The notes under the pieces: model-generated | Told to the model about the DNA's origin: nothing | The model's input: the letters and a program-made list of their open reading frames with translations, nothing else | The model's database searches: none | Assembly: GCF_013280495.1 (NCBI RefSeq) | Contig: NZ_JABSSX010000001.1 | Coordinates: forward strand, 186,001-250,000 | Origin: Brevibacterium permense | Lineage (GTDB): Bacteria; Actinomycetota; Actinomycetes; Actinomycetales; Brevibacteriaceae | Length of the DNA: 64,000 bases | Reading direction: 5' to 3' | Made by a program: the position numbers and the translations under genes | Shown here: one piece after another, positions 1 through 8,022 of the stretch | Position numbering within the stretch: position 1 is the stretch's first letter | Layout: every line of letters starts with the position of its first letter

Positions 1-941
1 TCGAGAAGGTTCAGCAGTCCAACAAGCCGCTGTTCATCATCGCCGAAGACGTCGAGGGCGAAGCCCTGGCCGTCCTGGTGTTGAACAAGCTCAAGGGCAC
101 CTTCAAGTCCGTGGCCGTCAAGGCTCCGGGCTTCGGTGACCGTCGCAAGGCTCAGCTCGCCGACATCGCCATCCTCACCGGTGGCCAGGTCGTGTCCGAG
201 GAAGTCGGGCTCAAGCTCGACAGCGTGACCACCGATCTGCTGGGCACCGCCCGCAAGGTCGTCATCACCAAGGACGAGACCACCATCGTCGAGGGCGCCG
301 GAGACGCCGAGGAGATCGCCGGACGGGTCGCTCAGATCCGCGCCGAGATCGAGAACTCGGACTCCGACTACGACCGTGAGAAGCTGCAGGAACGTCTGGC
401 CAAGCTGGCCGGCGGTGTTGCAGTCATCAAGGCCGGAGCTGCCACCGAGGTTGAGCTCAAGGAAACCAAGCACCGCATCGAAGATGCCGTGCGCAACGCC
501 AAGGCTGCTGTGGAAGAGGGAATCGTCGCCGGTGGCGGCGTCTCGCTCATCCAGGCTGGCAAGGCCGCATTCGCCGACCTCGCACTCGAGGGAGACGAGG
601 CCACCGGTGCCAACATCGTCAAGGTTGCCATCGAAGCCCCGCTGAAGCAGATCGCCACGAACGCCGGCCTCGAAGCCGGTGTGGTTGCCGACAAGGTCGC
701 CAACCTCGAAGCCGGATTCGGTCTCAACGCCGCAACCGGTGAGTACGAGGACCTGCTGGCCGCCGGCATCAACGACCCGGTCAAGGTGACCCGCTCTGCA
801 CTGCAGAACGCCGCCTCGATCGCCGGTCTGTTCCTCACCACCGAGTCGGTCGTCGCCGACAAGCCCGAGAAGGCCGCCGCAGGTGCAGACGCAGCTGCCG
901 GTATGGACGGAATGGGTGGAATGGGCGGCATGGGCTTCTGA
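1..941 (+). CDS. groEL: Chaperonin GroEL, C-terminal part (5' end outside window)
   Basis: The frame is open from the first bases; the codon phase starts at base 3 and the gene enters from the left. About 312 codons remain of a usual ~540. The visible part covers the apical domain end ([11 protein letters not shown]), the [11 protein letters not shown] segment, the [10 protein letters not shown] hinge region and the equatorial C-terminus. It ends in a [13 protein letters not shown] tail, typical of the main actinobacterial Hsp60 (GroEL2 type) rather than the His-rich GroEL1 type. It folds proteins in the cytoplasm as an ATP-driven double ring. A strong hairpin with a T-run follows the stop, so this is probably the end of a transcript. 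No groES is visible; it may lie upstream. Confidence 0.98.
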   Translation, partial: EKVQQSNKPLFIIAEDVEGEALAVLVLNKLKGTFKSVAVKAPGFGDRRKAQLADIAILTGGQVVSEEVGLKLDSVTTDLLGTARKVVITKDETTIVEGAGDAEEIAGRVAQIRAEIENSDSDYDREKLQERLAKLAGGVAVIKAGAATEVELKETKHRIEDAVRNAKAAVEEGIVAGGGVSLIQAGKAAFADLALEGDEATGANIVKVAIEAPLKQIATNAGLEAGVVADKVANLEAGFGLNAATGEYEDLLAAGINDPVKVTRSALQNAASIAGLFLTTESVVADKPEKAAAGADAAAGMDGMGGMGGMGF

Positions 942-960
942 TAGCCACTGCTTGTTCGAT

Positions 961-1002
961 CGGCCGTGCCGGTGCCCGCAAGGGTGCCGGCACGGCCGTT
1001 TT
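961..1002 (+). terminator. Intrinsic terminator of groEL
   Basis: A 12-bp arm CGGCCGTGCCGG pairs with CCGGCACGGCCG (961-972 with 987-998) and is followed directly by TTTT. It starts 19 nt after the groEL stop. Confidence 0.85.
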
Positions 1003-1086
1003 CGTGCCCTGACTCCCGAACCCCGGCTCGACGGTCAGGTTGTTCAAGCGGACGTGGCCGCTCGTCGTGAGTCGGCGACCACCTTC

Positions 1087-1096
1087 GCCGAGGCGG
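1087..1096 (+). repeat. GCCGAGGCGG motif copy
   Basis: A 10-mer that recurs in intergenic gaps of this window. The core CGCC-GA-GGCG is an inverted repeat with a 2-nt asymmetric centre; several copies extend to CYTCGCCGAGGCGG. This copy lies 57 nt upstream of the NTF2-like gene. Function unknown. Confidence 0.6.
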
Positions 1097-1143
1097 CCCG
1101 CCGACCCGTTGTTCCGCAGCCTCGCCCCGCATAGGCTGGGTCC

Positions 1144-1527
1144 ATGACTTTCACCGGAACAGATTCCTGCGGAAACAGTCCGAAGAACGTCTTCGTGGCG
1201 ACGTTCGAGGAAAATCTGTTCTATGGCGACAAAGACGCCCTCGCCGAGGTGATTGCCGACGACTGCGTCCTGCAGATCGTCCACCATTCCGGCGTCGAAA
1301 CCCACACCGGACGAGAAGACGTCGTCGAAGCGCTGCTGAAGCTGTCCGGCCAGTCTCACGAGGTCGGCCACCTCGAAGCGGCGATCACCCACGGCAAAGC
1401 CGCGGCCGCATGGGGATACTGGCAGGCGGAGCCCGACGGCGACGACCTGAGGCACTTCTCGCACACGATGTGGTTCACCACGCACAAGGCTCAGGAGTTC
1501 GGACAGATCCGGCTCTTCCAAGTCTGA
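1144..1527 (+). CDS. NTF2-like / SnoaL-like small protein
   Basis: A 127-residue protein with the length and pattern of the NTF2/SnoaL cone fold: an N-terminal helix (FVATFEENLFYGDKDALAEVIADDCVLQIVHHSG), a GREDVVEALLKL helix and C-terminal strands ending in IRLFQV. Such proteins are either small enzymes or ligand-binding shells; no catalytic set can be assigned. The start is set by TAGGCT six bases before ATG, the leaderless promoter layout common here; there is no Shine-Dalgarno sequence. The stop codon lies inside a 26-bp tandem repeat. Specific function not recognised. Confidence 0.75.
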   Translation: MTFTGTDSCGNSPKNVFVATFEENLFYGDKDALAEVIADDCVLQIVHHSGVETHTGREDVVEALLKLSGQSHEVGHLEAAITHGKAAAAWGYWQAEPDGDDLRHFSHTMWFTTHKAQEFGQIRLFQV

Positions 1528-1580
1528 GACAGTTCCGGACGTTCCCTGCCTGAGACGGTCCCGGAGGTTCCCGGTCTGAG
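1522..1580 (+). repeat. 26-bp degenerate tandem repeat spanning a stop codon
   Basis: Units at 1522-1547 and 1548-1573 match at about 21 of 26 positions, followed by a partial third (1574-1580). The stop codon of the NTF2-like gene (1525-1527) is in unit 1 and is repeated as TGA in units 2 and 3. The unit length is not a multiple of three, so this is not a protein repeat. Confidence 0.8.
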
Positions 1581-1582
1581 TA

Positions 1583-1613
1583 GGAAACGGAGTTTCCGGG
1601 CCTGAAGAGGCCC
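1583..1613. terminator. Two adjacent hairpins between convergent genes
   Basis: GGAAAC-GGA-GTTTCC (1583-1597) is followed at once by GGGCCT-GAAG-AGGCCC (1598-1613). They lie between the convergent NTF2-like and DUF1707 genes and could stop transcription both ways. Confidence 0.55.
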
Positions 1614-1640
1614 AGACCCTGCCGGACTAGGAAACTGACC

Positions 1641-2408
1641 TCAGTCCCAGGGACTGTCGCCGTTATGGCGGCGATGCGACCGGCGCCGGTCCCGCTCGTC
1701 CCTCCGTGAGATCCGTCCGGGAGAGTACGGCGGATGGGACGGATGAGACGGCTGCCGGCCGGTACCGAAGTCCGCTTCATAATCCCGCTCGGGAGGCCCA
1801 CCCTCTTCCAGCTGTCGTTTGGCCTCATCATCACCGAGCTGGGCCCGGGCTCTGCGGGTGAGCTCCTTCTTCCGGTTGCGGATGATCTCATCCTTGCGCG
1901 CGATGTGTCCCAGCCCGCCGAGCAGCGTGGGAATGATGACGAAGATCGGCCAGAAGAAGATGAACCCTCCAGAGGCGATCGACGAGATCGCCCAGATCGC
2001 CAGCACGATCCCGACCGGCCCTGCAACAGCACCGAGCAGTGCACGACGCACCCGATCTCGGTAGTACTTCTGCGCGGCGGCATCGATCTGCTCCGGCGTG
2101 ATCGGCACCCGATCTGCCTCGAGGCGAGCCAGTGCCTGCGCGCGGCCCGCATCATCGAGCTTGCCAGGCTCGACTTCGGCTGGATCGGCGAGGACGAGAT
2201 CCTCGATCAGAGCTGGCACTTCACCGAGCGTCTTGATCTTCGCAGCCGCCTCGGTGCGTTCATCGAACTCCTCAACGTCGAGCTGACCGAGGGCATAACC
2301 CTCCGAGAGGACATCACTGACGACCGCGCGATCGGCATCAGAGGCCCGGACCTGCCCATACGATCGGGGATCTGCGCTGAACCGCGACCAGAGGGGACTG
2401 GCGTTCAT
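1641..2408 (-). CDS. DUF1707 / 2TM-domain membrane protein
   Basis: A 255-residue protein. Residues ~15-70 carry the DUF1707 signature: RASDADR, then a segment ending ALGQLDVEEFDERTEAAAKIKTLGEVPALIEDL. Two membrane segments follow (RRALLGAVAGPVGIVLAIWA; GGFIFFWPIFVIIPTLLGGL), then a charged, Arg-rich cytoplasmic tail. DUF1707 proteins are common in Actinobacteria and of unknown role. ATG at 2408 is chosen because TAGAGT sits seven bases upstream (leaderless). The gene is divergent from the TSUP gene, 76 bp away. Confidence 0.85.
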   Translation of the reverse strand: MNASPLWSRFSADPRSYGQVRASDADRAVVSDVLSEGYALGQLDVEEFDERTEAAAKIKTLGEVPALIEDLVLADPAEVEPGKLDDAGRAQALARLEADRVPITPEQIDAAAQKYYRDRVRRALLGAVAGPVGIVLAIWAISSIASGGFIFFWPIFVIIPTLLGGLGHIARKDEIIRNRKKELTRRARAQLGDDEAKRQLEEGGPPERDYEADFGTGRQPSHPSHPPYSPGRISRRDERDRRRSHRRHNGDSPWD

Positions 2409-2484
2409 GGTGAATACTCTAACCCCGCGGTCAGCGGTGAGACTGAGGATCAGCCGGGAATCGGGCTGGACTAAACTCGACCGA
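2409..2484. promoter_or_regulatory. Divergent pair of leaderless promoters
   Basis: On the minus strand TAGAGT precedes the ATG at 2408 by 7 nt; on the plus strand TAAACT (2472-2477) precedes the GTG at 2485 by 7 nt. Both genes lack a Shine-Dalgarno sequence. Transcription start and start codon probably coincide for each. Confidence 0.6.
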
Positions 2485-3234
2485 GTGGACCCCGTCGTCG
2501 TGCTCATCCTCTTCGCAGTGTTCCTCGGCGCATTGTCCCAACGCGTCACCGGGATGGGATTCGGCTTGGTCAGCGGCCCTTTCCTCGTCCTCCTCCTCGA
2601 CCCGTCCAGCGGCGTCATCCTCGTCAACATCTGCGGAATCGTCGCCTCATTCTCCGTCTTCGTCCGCACCTTCGCCGAGGTGGAATGGCCGCCGTTCCGG
2701 CATCTTGCCTTGGGAGCGGTGATCGGCACCATTCCCGGCGCACTGCTGTCGTCATCGCTGCCCACCCCACTGCTGCAGATCCTCATCGGCGCGCTCATCG
2801 TCGTCTCCCTCATCAGTTCGCTGACCTTGGGGAAGCTGGGGCGGACGATCCCTGCGAACGTCGGAACACGGCTGACGGCCGGGCTCTTCTCCGGGGCGAT
2901 GTCTGCCGCGGCAGGAGCCGGGGGGCCGGCGGTGAGCGCCTACGCTGTGCTGACGAACTGGGAACAACGGTCGTTCGCGGCCACCCTGCAGCCCTTCCTC
3001 GTCGTCGGGACCGCCTCGGCGGTGGTGACGAAGGTGATCATCGACGGAGGGACCTGGCCTCACCTGGAGATCGGAGTCTGGATCGGACTTGGACTTGTCC
3101 TTGCGGCGGGCCTCGCCGGAGGCGATCGGCTCTCCCGCCATATCGACGTGGGCGCAGCGCGGATCGGGATGCTCGTCCTCGCTTTCGGAGGAGGGATTGC
3201 GGCCTTGGTCAAAGGTCTCGTGGCCCTCGTCTGA
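2485..3234 (+). CDS. TSUP (TauE/SafE) family membrane permease
   Basis: A 249-residue protein with about eight membrane segments and the TSUP half-repeats: QRVTGMGFGLVSGPFLVLLL near the N-terminus and GAMSAAAGAGGPAVSAYAVL around residue 140. Family members export or import sulfite, sulfonates or other organic anions; the substrate here is unknown. The frame extends upstream, but GTG at 2485 is preferred because TAAACT lies 7 nt before it. It stands alone. Confidence 0.88.
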   Translation: MDPVVVLILFAVFLGALSQRVTGMGFGLVSGPFLVLLLDPSSGVILVNICGIVASFSVFVRTFAEVEWPPFRHLALGAVIGTIPGALLSSSLPTPLLQILIGALIVVSLISSLTLGKLGRTIPANVGTRLTAGLFSGAMSAAAGAGGPAVSAYAVLTNWEQRSFAATLQPFLVVGTASAVVTKVIIDGGTWPHLEIGVWIGLGLVLAAGLAGGDRLSRHIDVGAARIGMLVLAFGGGIAALVKGLVALV

Positions 3235-3439
3235 GGCGGTGGCGCACGAGGCGCTGCGCTGTTCGATGACCTGCGCAATGGTGCCGCAAGACCCGCGCGC
3301 AACGGCGTCGCGTGATCTGCGTGCAGCGGTCTTCCACCGCCGAGTCTGGGCCGTCATCGACGGTCGGGGACTGAGCGGATGTGGGGCACAGGCTCAGACG
3401 TCTTCCAGTTTCATCGGGCATACTGTTCGAGGACAAAGC

Positions 3440-3467
3440 TAGCCTGGGAGGCATGGATCGTGACTGA
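3440..3467 (+). promoter_or_regulatory. -10 box and possible 4-codon leaderless uORF
   Basis: TAGCCT (3440-3445) lies 7 nt before an ATG at 3453, the leaderless spacing seen elsewhere. That ATG opens only Met-Asp-Arg-Asp-stop (3453-3467), which overlaps the GTG start at 3460 of the next gene. The GGGAGG between box and ATG could alternatively act as ribosome site for GTG 3460. Confidence 0.45.
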
Positions 3468-4269
3468 AGTATTTCTGTTGCTGCTCGTAGTTCTCGGGGC
3501 CGTTTTCTTCATCGGCCACCGCAAGGAGAAGAAGCGGCAGCGGGAACTGCACGCCGCCGAACTTCAGCAGGTGAAGAAGACCGCTGAAGAGGACGTCACC
3601 GCATTCGGCGAGGAGGTCGCCGAACTCGACGTCATCACCGCTGGCGTCGACCTCGACACGGGCGGAGCGCAGGACTACAAGCAGGCGCTCGACTCGTACG
3701 ACGTCGCCAAGGAGACACTCGAGAAGGTCTCCGAACCCACCGATATCCGCCACGTCACCGAGGCGCTCGAAGACGGCCGCTATGCCGCCAAGTGCGTTCG
3801 CGCCCGGGTCGAAGGCAAACCCCTGCCGGTGCGTCGTCCGCCCTGCTTCTTCAACCCGCAGCACGGTCCCTCTGTCGAAGACATCGATTGGGCTCCGGCA
3901 GGCGGCCAGCTGCGCCCCGTGCCCGTGTGCGCCGCCGACGCCGAACGCGTCGCCGTCGGAGCCGATCCGCTGGTGCGCAAGGTCGTCACCGGTGACGGAC
4001 ACACCCGCCGCGCCTACTGGGAGGCCGGACCGGCCTACGCCGAATACAACCGCGGCTACTTCAACTCCTACGCAGGCTCCGGTCTGCTGCCCGGCGTCCT
4101 CATGGGCGCCATGATGTTCGGCGGAATGGGCGGCGGCTGGGACGGCGCCTACGGCGGCGACATGGGCGACGCCGGTGGCGATATGGGCGGCGGTGACGGC
4201 GGCGGCTTCTTCGGAGGCGACGGCGGTGACGGCGGCGGACTGTTCGACGGATTCGGAGACATCTTCTGA
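3460..4269 (+). CDS. Membrane-anchored protein with Gly/Asp-rich tail, unknown function
   Basis: 269 residues from GTG 3460. One N-terminal membrane segment (VFLLLLVVLGAVFFIGH) is followed by a basic stretch, a helical, probably coiled-coil region (residues ~25-110), a conserved-looking patch with RPPCFFNPQHGPS and a YWEAGPAYAEYNRGYFNSYAG segment, then a tail of about 60 residues nearly all Gly, Asp, Met and Phe. The layout resembles actinobacterial proteins with a surface-exposed or oligomerising Gly-rich end; I cannot name a family. Its stop overlaps the ATG of the S4 gene, so the two are translationally coupled. Confidence 0.8.
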   Translation: MTEVFLLLLVVLGAVFFIGHRKEKKRQRELHAAELQQVKKTAEEDVTAFGEEVAELDVITAGVDLDTGGAQDYKQALDSYDVAKETLEKVSEPTDIRHVTEALEDGRYAAKCVRARVEGKPLPVRRPPCFFNPQHGPSVEDIDWAPAGGQLRPVPVCAADAERVAVGADPLVRKVVTGDGHTRRAYWEAGPAYAEYNRGYFNSYAGSGLLPGVLMGAMMFGGMGGGWDGAYGGDMGDAGGDMGGGDGGGFFGGDGGDGGGLFDGFGDIF

Positions 4270-4487
4270 TGGACACGATCGAGATCCGCGGCGAGTCGAT
4301 CAGGCTCGGTCAGCTGCTCAAGCTCCACGGAATCGCCGAACACGGCGCCATGGCCAAGGACATGATCGCCGACGGTGAGGTCAGCGTCAACGGCGAGGTC
4401 GAGACCCGGCGCGGTGCCACGATCCGTCCCGGCGACCGTATCGAAGCTCTCGGCGAAGTCATCGAGGTGGCAGCTGAGGAAGGCTGA
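4269..4487 (+). CDS. S4-domain RNA-binding protein (YbcJ type)
   Basis: 72 residues, essentially one S4 domain: IRLGQLLKLHGIAEHGAMAK, then IADGEVSVNGEVETRRGATIRPGD. YbcJ-like proteins bind structured RNA and are often linked to ribosome or tRNA-like substrates. The start overlaps the previous stop (ATGA-type overlap), so expression is coupled to the Gly-rich membrane protein, an odd pairing. A strong hairpin follows 17 nt after the stop. Confidence 0.92.
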   Translation: MDTIEIRGESIRLGQLLKLHGIAEHGAMAKDMIADGEVSVNGEVETRRGATIRPGDRIEALGEVIEVAAEEG

Positions 4488-4504
4488 CAGCTTCGGATAT
4501 GAGT

Positions 4505-4532
4505 GGAGGGCGTCCCTGCGGGGACGCCCTCC
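4505..4532. terminator. GC-rich terminator hairpin
   Basis: Twelve-base arms GGAGGGCGTCCC / GGGACGCCCTCC with loop TGCG, between the S4 gene and the convergent pspAB. No long T-run on the plus side. Confidence 0.85.
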
Positions 4533-4538
4533 ATCTGT

Positions 4539-4601
4539 CTGTTCGGAGTGAATTGCTCTCTGTTCCGACTGAACTGCTGTCTGTTCGGTCTGGAACTGCC
4601 T
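4539..4601 (-). repeat. 21-bp degenerate tandem repeat at the pspAB stop
   Basis: Three units of 21 bp (4539-4559, 4560-4580, 4581-4601), each beginning CTGTTC and carrying a GAAYTGC-like segment. The pspAB stop (4600-4602) touches the last unit. Confidence 0.75.
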
Positions 4602-5199
4602 ACCGCAGTTCAGGAGCTCCCGGGGTGTCGTTCATACCCGGGGCGTCCCACAGAGCCGACCAGTTCGACGTGTCCTCTTCGAACGGCAACTCATTGGAGA
4701 GGATGCCTTTGACCTGGATCTCCAGGGGATTGTCCCGCTGTTTCGGGCCCAGCTGCACGAACGGATAGAACGTTCCGCGCTTGTACTGGTAGACCAACGC
4801 CATCCGGCGTCCATCGGGATGGACGAAGTACACGGTTGTGCACAGCAGCATCGTGTCGAAGCCCTGATTGACCAGTGCCGAGTTCACGGCGTGGATGTTC
4901 GTGACGAGGTTGACCACCTCGGCGTTCTCATCGGCCACGACCTGCCATGTGAACCCGAAGCCGTCGTTCTCCTGCCTCACCGAGGCGGCCGGGTCGGAGC
5001 CGATGAGCGCGACGCTTTCGGACTCGGCGGATTGGAACGCGGCTCCCTCGACCTGGCGGAAGGCGACGGCCCCGACACCGGTGGGGGTGAAGCCGGTCGC
5101 GGCCTGCAGAGTCAGTGCCGCCGGCGGCAGGGCGAAGAGGTCGTCGAGGTTGGCCCGCTTCGGTTTGGACCGGCCGAGCAGTGCGTCGAAGAATCCCAT
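4600..5199 (-). CDS. pspAB: PspA-associated protein PspAB
   Basis: 199 residues, matching the actinobacterial PspAB family in its N-terminal MGFFDALLGRSKPKRANLDDLFALPPAALTL and the central domain with DGFGFTWQVV, a MLLCTTVYFVHPDG strand and KRGTFYPFVQLG. It is the last gene of a four-gene block on the minus strand: pspA, pspAA, htpX, pspAB, with 48 bp separating it from htpX. The context places it in envelope-stress response; its biochemical role is unknown. Confidence 0.88.
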   Translation of the reverse strand: MGFFDALLGRSKPKRANLDDLFALPPAALTLQAATGFTPTGVGAVAFRQVEGAAFQSAESESVALIGSDPAASVRQENDGFGFTWQVVADENAEVVNLVTNIHAVNSALVNQGFDTMLLCTTVYFVHPDGRRMALVYQYKRGTFYPFVQLGPKQRDNPLEIQVKGILSNELPFEEDTSNWSALWDAPGMNDTPGAPELR

Positions 5200-5247
5200 G
5201 GAGCTCCTATTTCGGTGGTGCGCAGTTCAAAGGGTGCGGATGAAGGA

Positions 5248-6159
5248 TCACTCGGGGCGGGAGAGCTGGGCGGAGATCTGGGCCAGCTGCTCCAGTCGCT
5301 TCTCGAGTGAGGGGTGAGTGGAGAAGAGCTGGCCGAAGGCGGCCTTTCCGCTGATGGCGGGGATGAGAGCGAGGTGGTTCGCCGAGGCGGACGACCGCAG
5401 ATCCTTCTCCGGGATCTTGGCCATGTCTCCGCTGAGCTTCGTCAGCGCCGACGCCAGTGTGGACGGTGCACCGGTGAGGATGGCTGCTGCGCGGTCGGCG
5501 GCCAACTCGCGATACCTGGAGAGGGCGCGTATGAGGACGAACGAGAGCCCGTAGACGACGGCTCCGACGAGGATGAAGAGCAGCTGGATCGGGATGCCGT
5601 TGTTATTGTTGTTCGACCGTCCGAAGCTCATGTAGTAACCGGCGCGCATCATCAGCGCGGCGACGACACCGGTGACTCCGGCAACGGTCATCACCGTGAC
5701 ATCGCGGTGGGCGACGTGTGAGAGCTCATGGGCGAGCACGACCTCGACCTCATCACGGTCGAGCTTCTCGAGCAGGCCACGGGTCACGCACACCACCGAG
5801 CGCTCAGGGGAGCGGCCGGTGGCGAAGGCATTGGGGATCGGGGAATTCGAGACGGCCACGCGGGGTTTCGTCGAATCGGCCAGCTGGCAGAGTCGGTCGA
5901 CGATCGTATGCAGCTCCGGAGCCTCCTCGGGGGAGACCTCCCGTCCGCCCATGGCACGCATGGCGATCTTGTCGGAGAAGTACCACTGGAAGAAGAACGC
6001 GCCGGCGCTGATGAGGACGGCGATGATGACTCCGGGAATGTTCTGTCCGAAGATCCACCAGATCGCGAGGATGAGGACGACATAGATGAGGCCGTTGAGG
6101 AAGATCGTCCATCCCATCCGCATGGTCAGTCCGTTGTCTTTGACGAAGCGATTCTTCAT
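5248..6159 (-). CDS. htpX: Membrane metalloprotease HtpX
   Basis: 303 residues, M48 family. Two N-terminal membrane segments (FLNGLIYVVLILAIWWIF; GVIIAVLISAGAFFFQWYF), the zinc-binding VLAHELSHVAHRD (HExxH), two further membrane segments and the third zinc ligand region RYRELAADRAAA. HtpX degrades damaged inner-membrane proteins with FtsH in other bacteria. ATG 6159 is chosen for AGAGGA just upstream; a longer open frame upstream lacks support. A hairpin separates it from pspAA, so htpX-pspAB may be read at a lower level than pspA-pspAA. Confidence 0.95.
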   Translation of the reverse strand: MKNRFVKDNGLTMRMGWTIFLNGLIYVVLILAIWWIFGQNIPGVIIAVLISAGAFFFQWYFSDKIAMRAMGGREVSPEEAPELHTIVDRLCQLADSTKPRVAVSNSPIPNAFATGRSPERSVVCVTRGLLEKLDRDEVEVVLAHELSHVAHRDVTVMTVAGVTGVVAALMMRAGYYMSFGRSNNNNNGIPIQLLFILVGAVVYGLSFVLIRALSRYRELAADRAAAILTGAPSTLASALTKLSGDMAKIPEKDLRSSASANHLALIPAISGKAAFGQLFSTHPSLEKRLEQLAQISAQLSRPE

Positions 6160-6186
6160 CGGGGTTCCTCTCTGGCAGTGGCAGAA

Positions 6187-6215
6187 CCGGCCCACTGTCG
6201 AAGACAATGGGCCGG
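6187..6215 (-). terminator. Attenuator-like hairpin between pspAA and htpX
   Basis: CCGGCCCA (6187-6194) pairs with TGGGCCGG (6208-6215), with an inner TGTC-GAA-GACA extension. It lies within the psp block and may stop part of the transcription. Confidence 0.7.
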
Positions 6216-6238
6216 GTGCATTTCGGTGCTCTGTGGTT

Positions 6239-6523
6239 TCAGGCCGGGTCCGGGATGAAACCCTCGCCGGTGAGCAGTTCGGCGATCTCGGCCAAGGTGG
6301 CGTCGACGAAGGGGATGACGACATCGGAGGATCCGAGGTAGTCATCGGCGACAGGCTGCCCGTTGGCAGTGACGTAGTCGTGGAGAGCGCTCAGCGCGGT
6401 GCGGGCGGCTTCCTCGTTGCCGGCGTTGACGGCATCTTCGACCTGGTTGTCGTACTTCTGGAGCAGGTCCTGGTCGACGTTCTTGACGTCGAACTGTCCT
6501 TCGCCCATGATGCGGATGATCAT
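6239..6523 (-). CDS. pspAA: PspA-associated protein PspAA
   Basis: 94 residues: MIIRIMGEGQFDV, then a helical middle (LLQKYDNQVEDAVNAGNEEAARTALSALHDYV) and a C-terminus with FIPDPA, as in the PspAA family found next to actinobacterial PspA. The start codon overlaps the pspA stop by 4 nt, so the two are translationally coupled. Predicted cytoplasmic partner of PspA; molecular role unknown. Confidence 0.9.
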   Translation of the reverse strand: MIIRIMGEGQFDVKNVDQDLLQKYDNQVEDAVNAGNEEAARTALSALHDYVTANGQPVADDYLGSSDVVIPFVDATLAEIAELLTGEGFIPDPA

Positions 6524-7269
6524 TGCTGATCCTCAGCTTCGAGCGACTTCTGGTCCTGCTTCTCCGACCCGGCAGGCAGGGAGTCACGCATCCGCTGGAG
6601 TTCCATCTCGACGTCGTTCTCGCTGGAGAGGGAGTCGAGCTGAGCGGTGATGTCGTCCTTCTGGGTTCCCGTGACGTCGTCGAGGGCACCCGAAGCGAGG
6701 AGCTCATCGACGGCACCGGCCCGCGCCTGCAGCGACGCGGTCTTGTCTTCGGCGCGCTGGACGGCGAGTCCGACGTCACCGAGCTCTTCCGAGATGCCTG
6801 AGAACGCCTCGCCGATCTTGGTCTGTGCGTCGGCCGCGTTGTACGTGGCCTTCAGCGTCTCCTTCTTCGTGCGGAAGGCGTCGACCTTGGCCTGGAGACG
6901 CTGCGAGGCGAGAGTGAGCTTCTGCTCCTCGCCCTGCAGTCCTTCGTGCTGGGTCTGCAGGTCGGTGATCTGCTGGGTCAGCCCCGACTTGCGGGTCAGT
7001 GCCTCGCGAGCGAGGTCTTCGCGACCGATCTGCATGGCTTTCTCGGCCTGACCGGAGAGCTTGTTCTGCTGCTGTTCGAGCTGGTTGATCTGCAACTCGA
7101 GGCGCTTGCGGCTGGTGGCGACATCGGCAACACCACGACGGACCTTCTGCAGCAGCTCCAGTTGCTTCTGGTACGAATAGTCAAGGGTTTCGTTGGGGTT
7201 TTCGGCCTTGTCCAGAGCTTTGTTGGCCTTGGCACCGAAGATCGTCGCGATCCGTTGGAAGATACTCAT
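6520..7269 (-). CDS. pspA: Phage shock protein A (PspA/IM30 family)
   Basis: 249 residues, almost entirely helical: MSIFQRIATIFGAKANKALDKAENPNE at the N-terminus (membrane-binding helix), then long coiled coils rich in Gln, Glu and Lys. PspA/Vipp1 proteins coat and stabilise a damaged cytoplasmic membrane. A methionine 26 codons upstream is open, but MSIFQ is the family start. First gene of pspA-pspAA-htpX-pspAB. The first part of the promoter region carries no recognisable regulator gene. Confidence 0.95.
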   Translation of the reverse strand: MSIFQRIATIFGAKANKALDKAENPNETLDYSYQKQLELLQKVRRGVADVATSRKRLELQINQLEQQQNKLSGQAEKAMQIGREDLAREALTRKSGLTQQITDLQTQHEGLQGEEQKLTLASQRLQAKVDAFRTKKETLKATYNAADAQTKIGEAFSGISEELGDVGLAVQRAEDKTASLQARAGAVDELLASGALDDVTGTQKDDITAQLDSLSSENDVEMELQRMRDSLPAGSEKQDQKSLEAEDQQ

Positions 7270-7609
7270 CCGTAGTCGACTCCTGCATTGGTTTGACCCG
7301 ACGCTGCCAACCCGATCCACTCCGGTCCGGAGATTCTTGGCCAACACCGCCGCGAACTATCGCTCTCAAGTCTACTGAGAAAGGCTGATAATTTGCCAGA
7401 CGCCGACTACGAGAACGAACAGATCCCGGCCGCAGAAACTCGGGGATCTGCGGCGGGGATCTGTGACTATCGGCGAACGGGACTCGACAGGGGCGTGCAG
7501 TACGAGCTGATCCGGTCGGGACGCCCGACCGAGCAGGGACTCGACAAGGCGGAACAGGAACCGCCCGTCACGAGCAGAACCTCGATCGTGACGGTGCAAT
7601 CCGATCGGC
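7270..7609. other. Intergenic region upstream of pspA, no gene seen
   Basis: 340 bp between pspA and the convergent-side stop of the WXG100 gene. Short open frames on both strands lack start signals and family features. It should hold the stress-inducible pspA promoter, but I cannot point to a convincing -35/-10 pair. Confidence 0.5.
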
Positions 7610-7897
7610 TCAGGGGGCGAAGAGACGCGAGTTCGCCGCCTCGACTTCGGAGTACTGCCGGGCCGCGGTGTGGAGCGCTCCGTGGACGGAGTCGAGCGAT
7701 TCCATGAGCTGCTTCTGCGCACGCTCCCACTGGTTGACCACGGCTTGGAAATTCTGGGCGGCACTGCCGCGCCAGCATTCCTGGAGGGCGAGCAGATTGC
7801 GCATCATCGTGTCGGATTCGGACACGAGATTGCGGGAGGTGTTCGCAGCGGCTGTGGCAGCGGATTGGACGCGTTCGGCGTCGACTTCGAAACTCAT
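7610..7897 (-). CDS. WXG100 (ESAT-6-like) protein
   Basis: 95 residues, the standard WXG100 length: two helices around ECWRGSAAQNF, where W-R-G is the WXG turn. A YxxxE-like signal (YSEVE) follows near the C-terminus, as in type VII secretion substrates. Start ATG 7897 has AAGAGGAG at good distance; ATG 7900 and GTG 7903 are alternatives. No EccC, EccD or second Esx gene is visible, so it is an orphan here and would need a secretion system elsewhere. Confidence 0.9.
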   Translation of the reverse strand: MSFEVDAERVQSAATAAANTSRNLVSESDTMMRNLLALQECWRGSAAQNFQAVVNQWERAQKQLMESLDSVHGALHTAARQYSEVEAANSRLFAP

Positions 7898-7991
7898 CAT
7901 CACTCCTCTTGGTCAGAGACGTTCCGCCGCGGTCGGGCGGGACGACATCAGTGTCGGCTGCCCAATAGAGGAGGGGAAGAGCACGGAAAGA

Positions 7992-8022
7992 GGGTGTGGA
8001 CAGCGTTCGGCTGTCCACACCC
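7992..8022. terminator. Terminator hairpin downstream of htrA
   Basis: GGGTGTGGACAG (7992-8003) pairs with CTGTCCACACCC (8011-8022). About 100 nt after the stop of the minus-strand htrA gene. Confidence 0.75.

Noticed and set aside
7384-7707. Possible small genes on both strands between pspA and the WXG100 gene
   Set aside because: No ribosome site, leaderless box or family match; they overlap the WXG100 gene.
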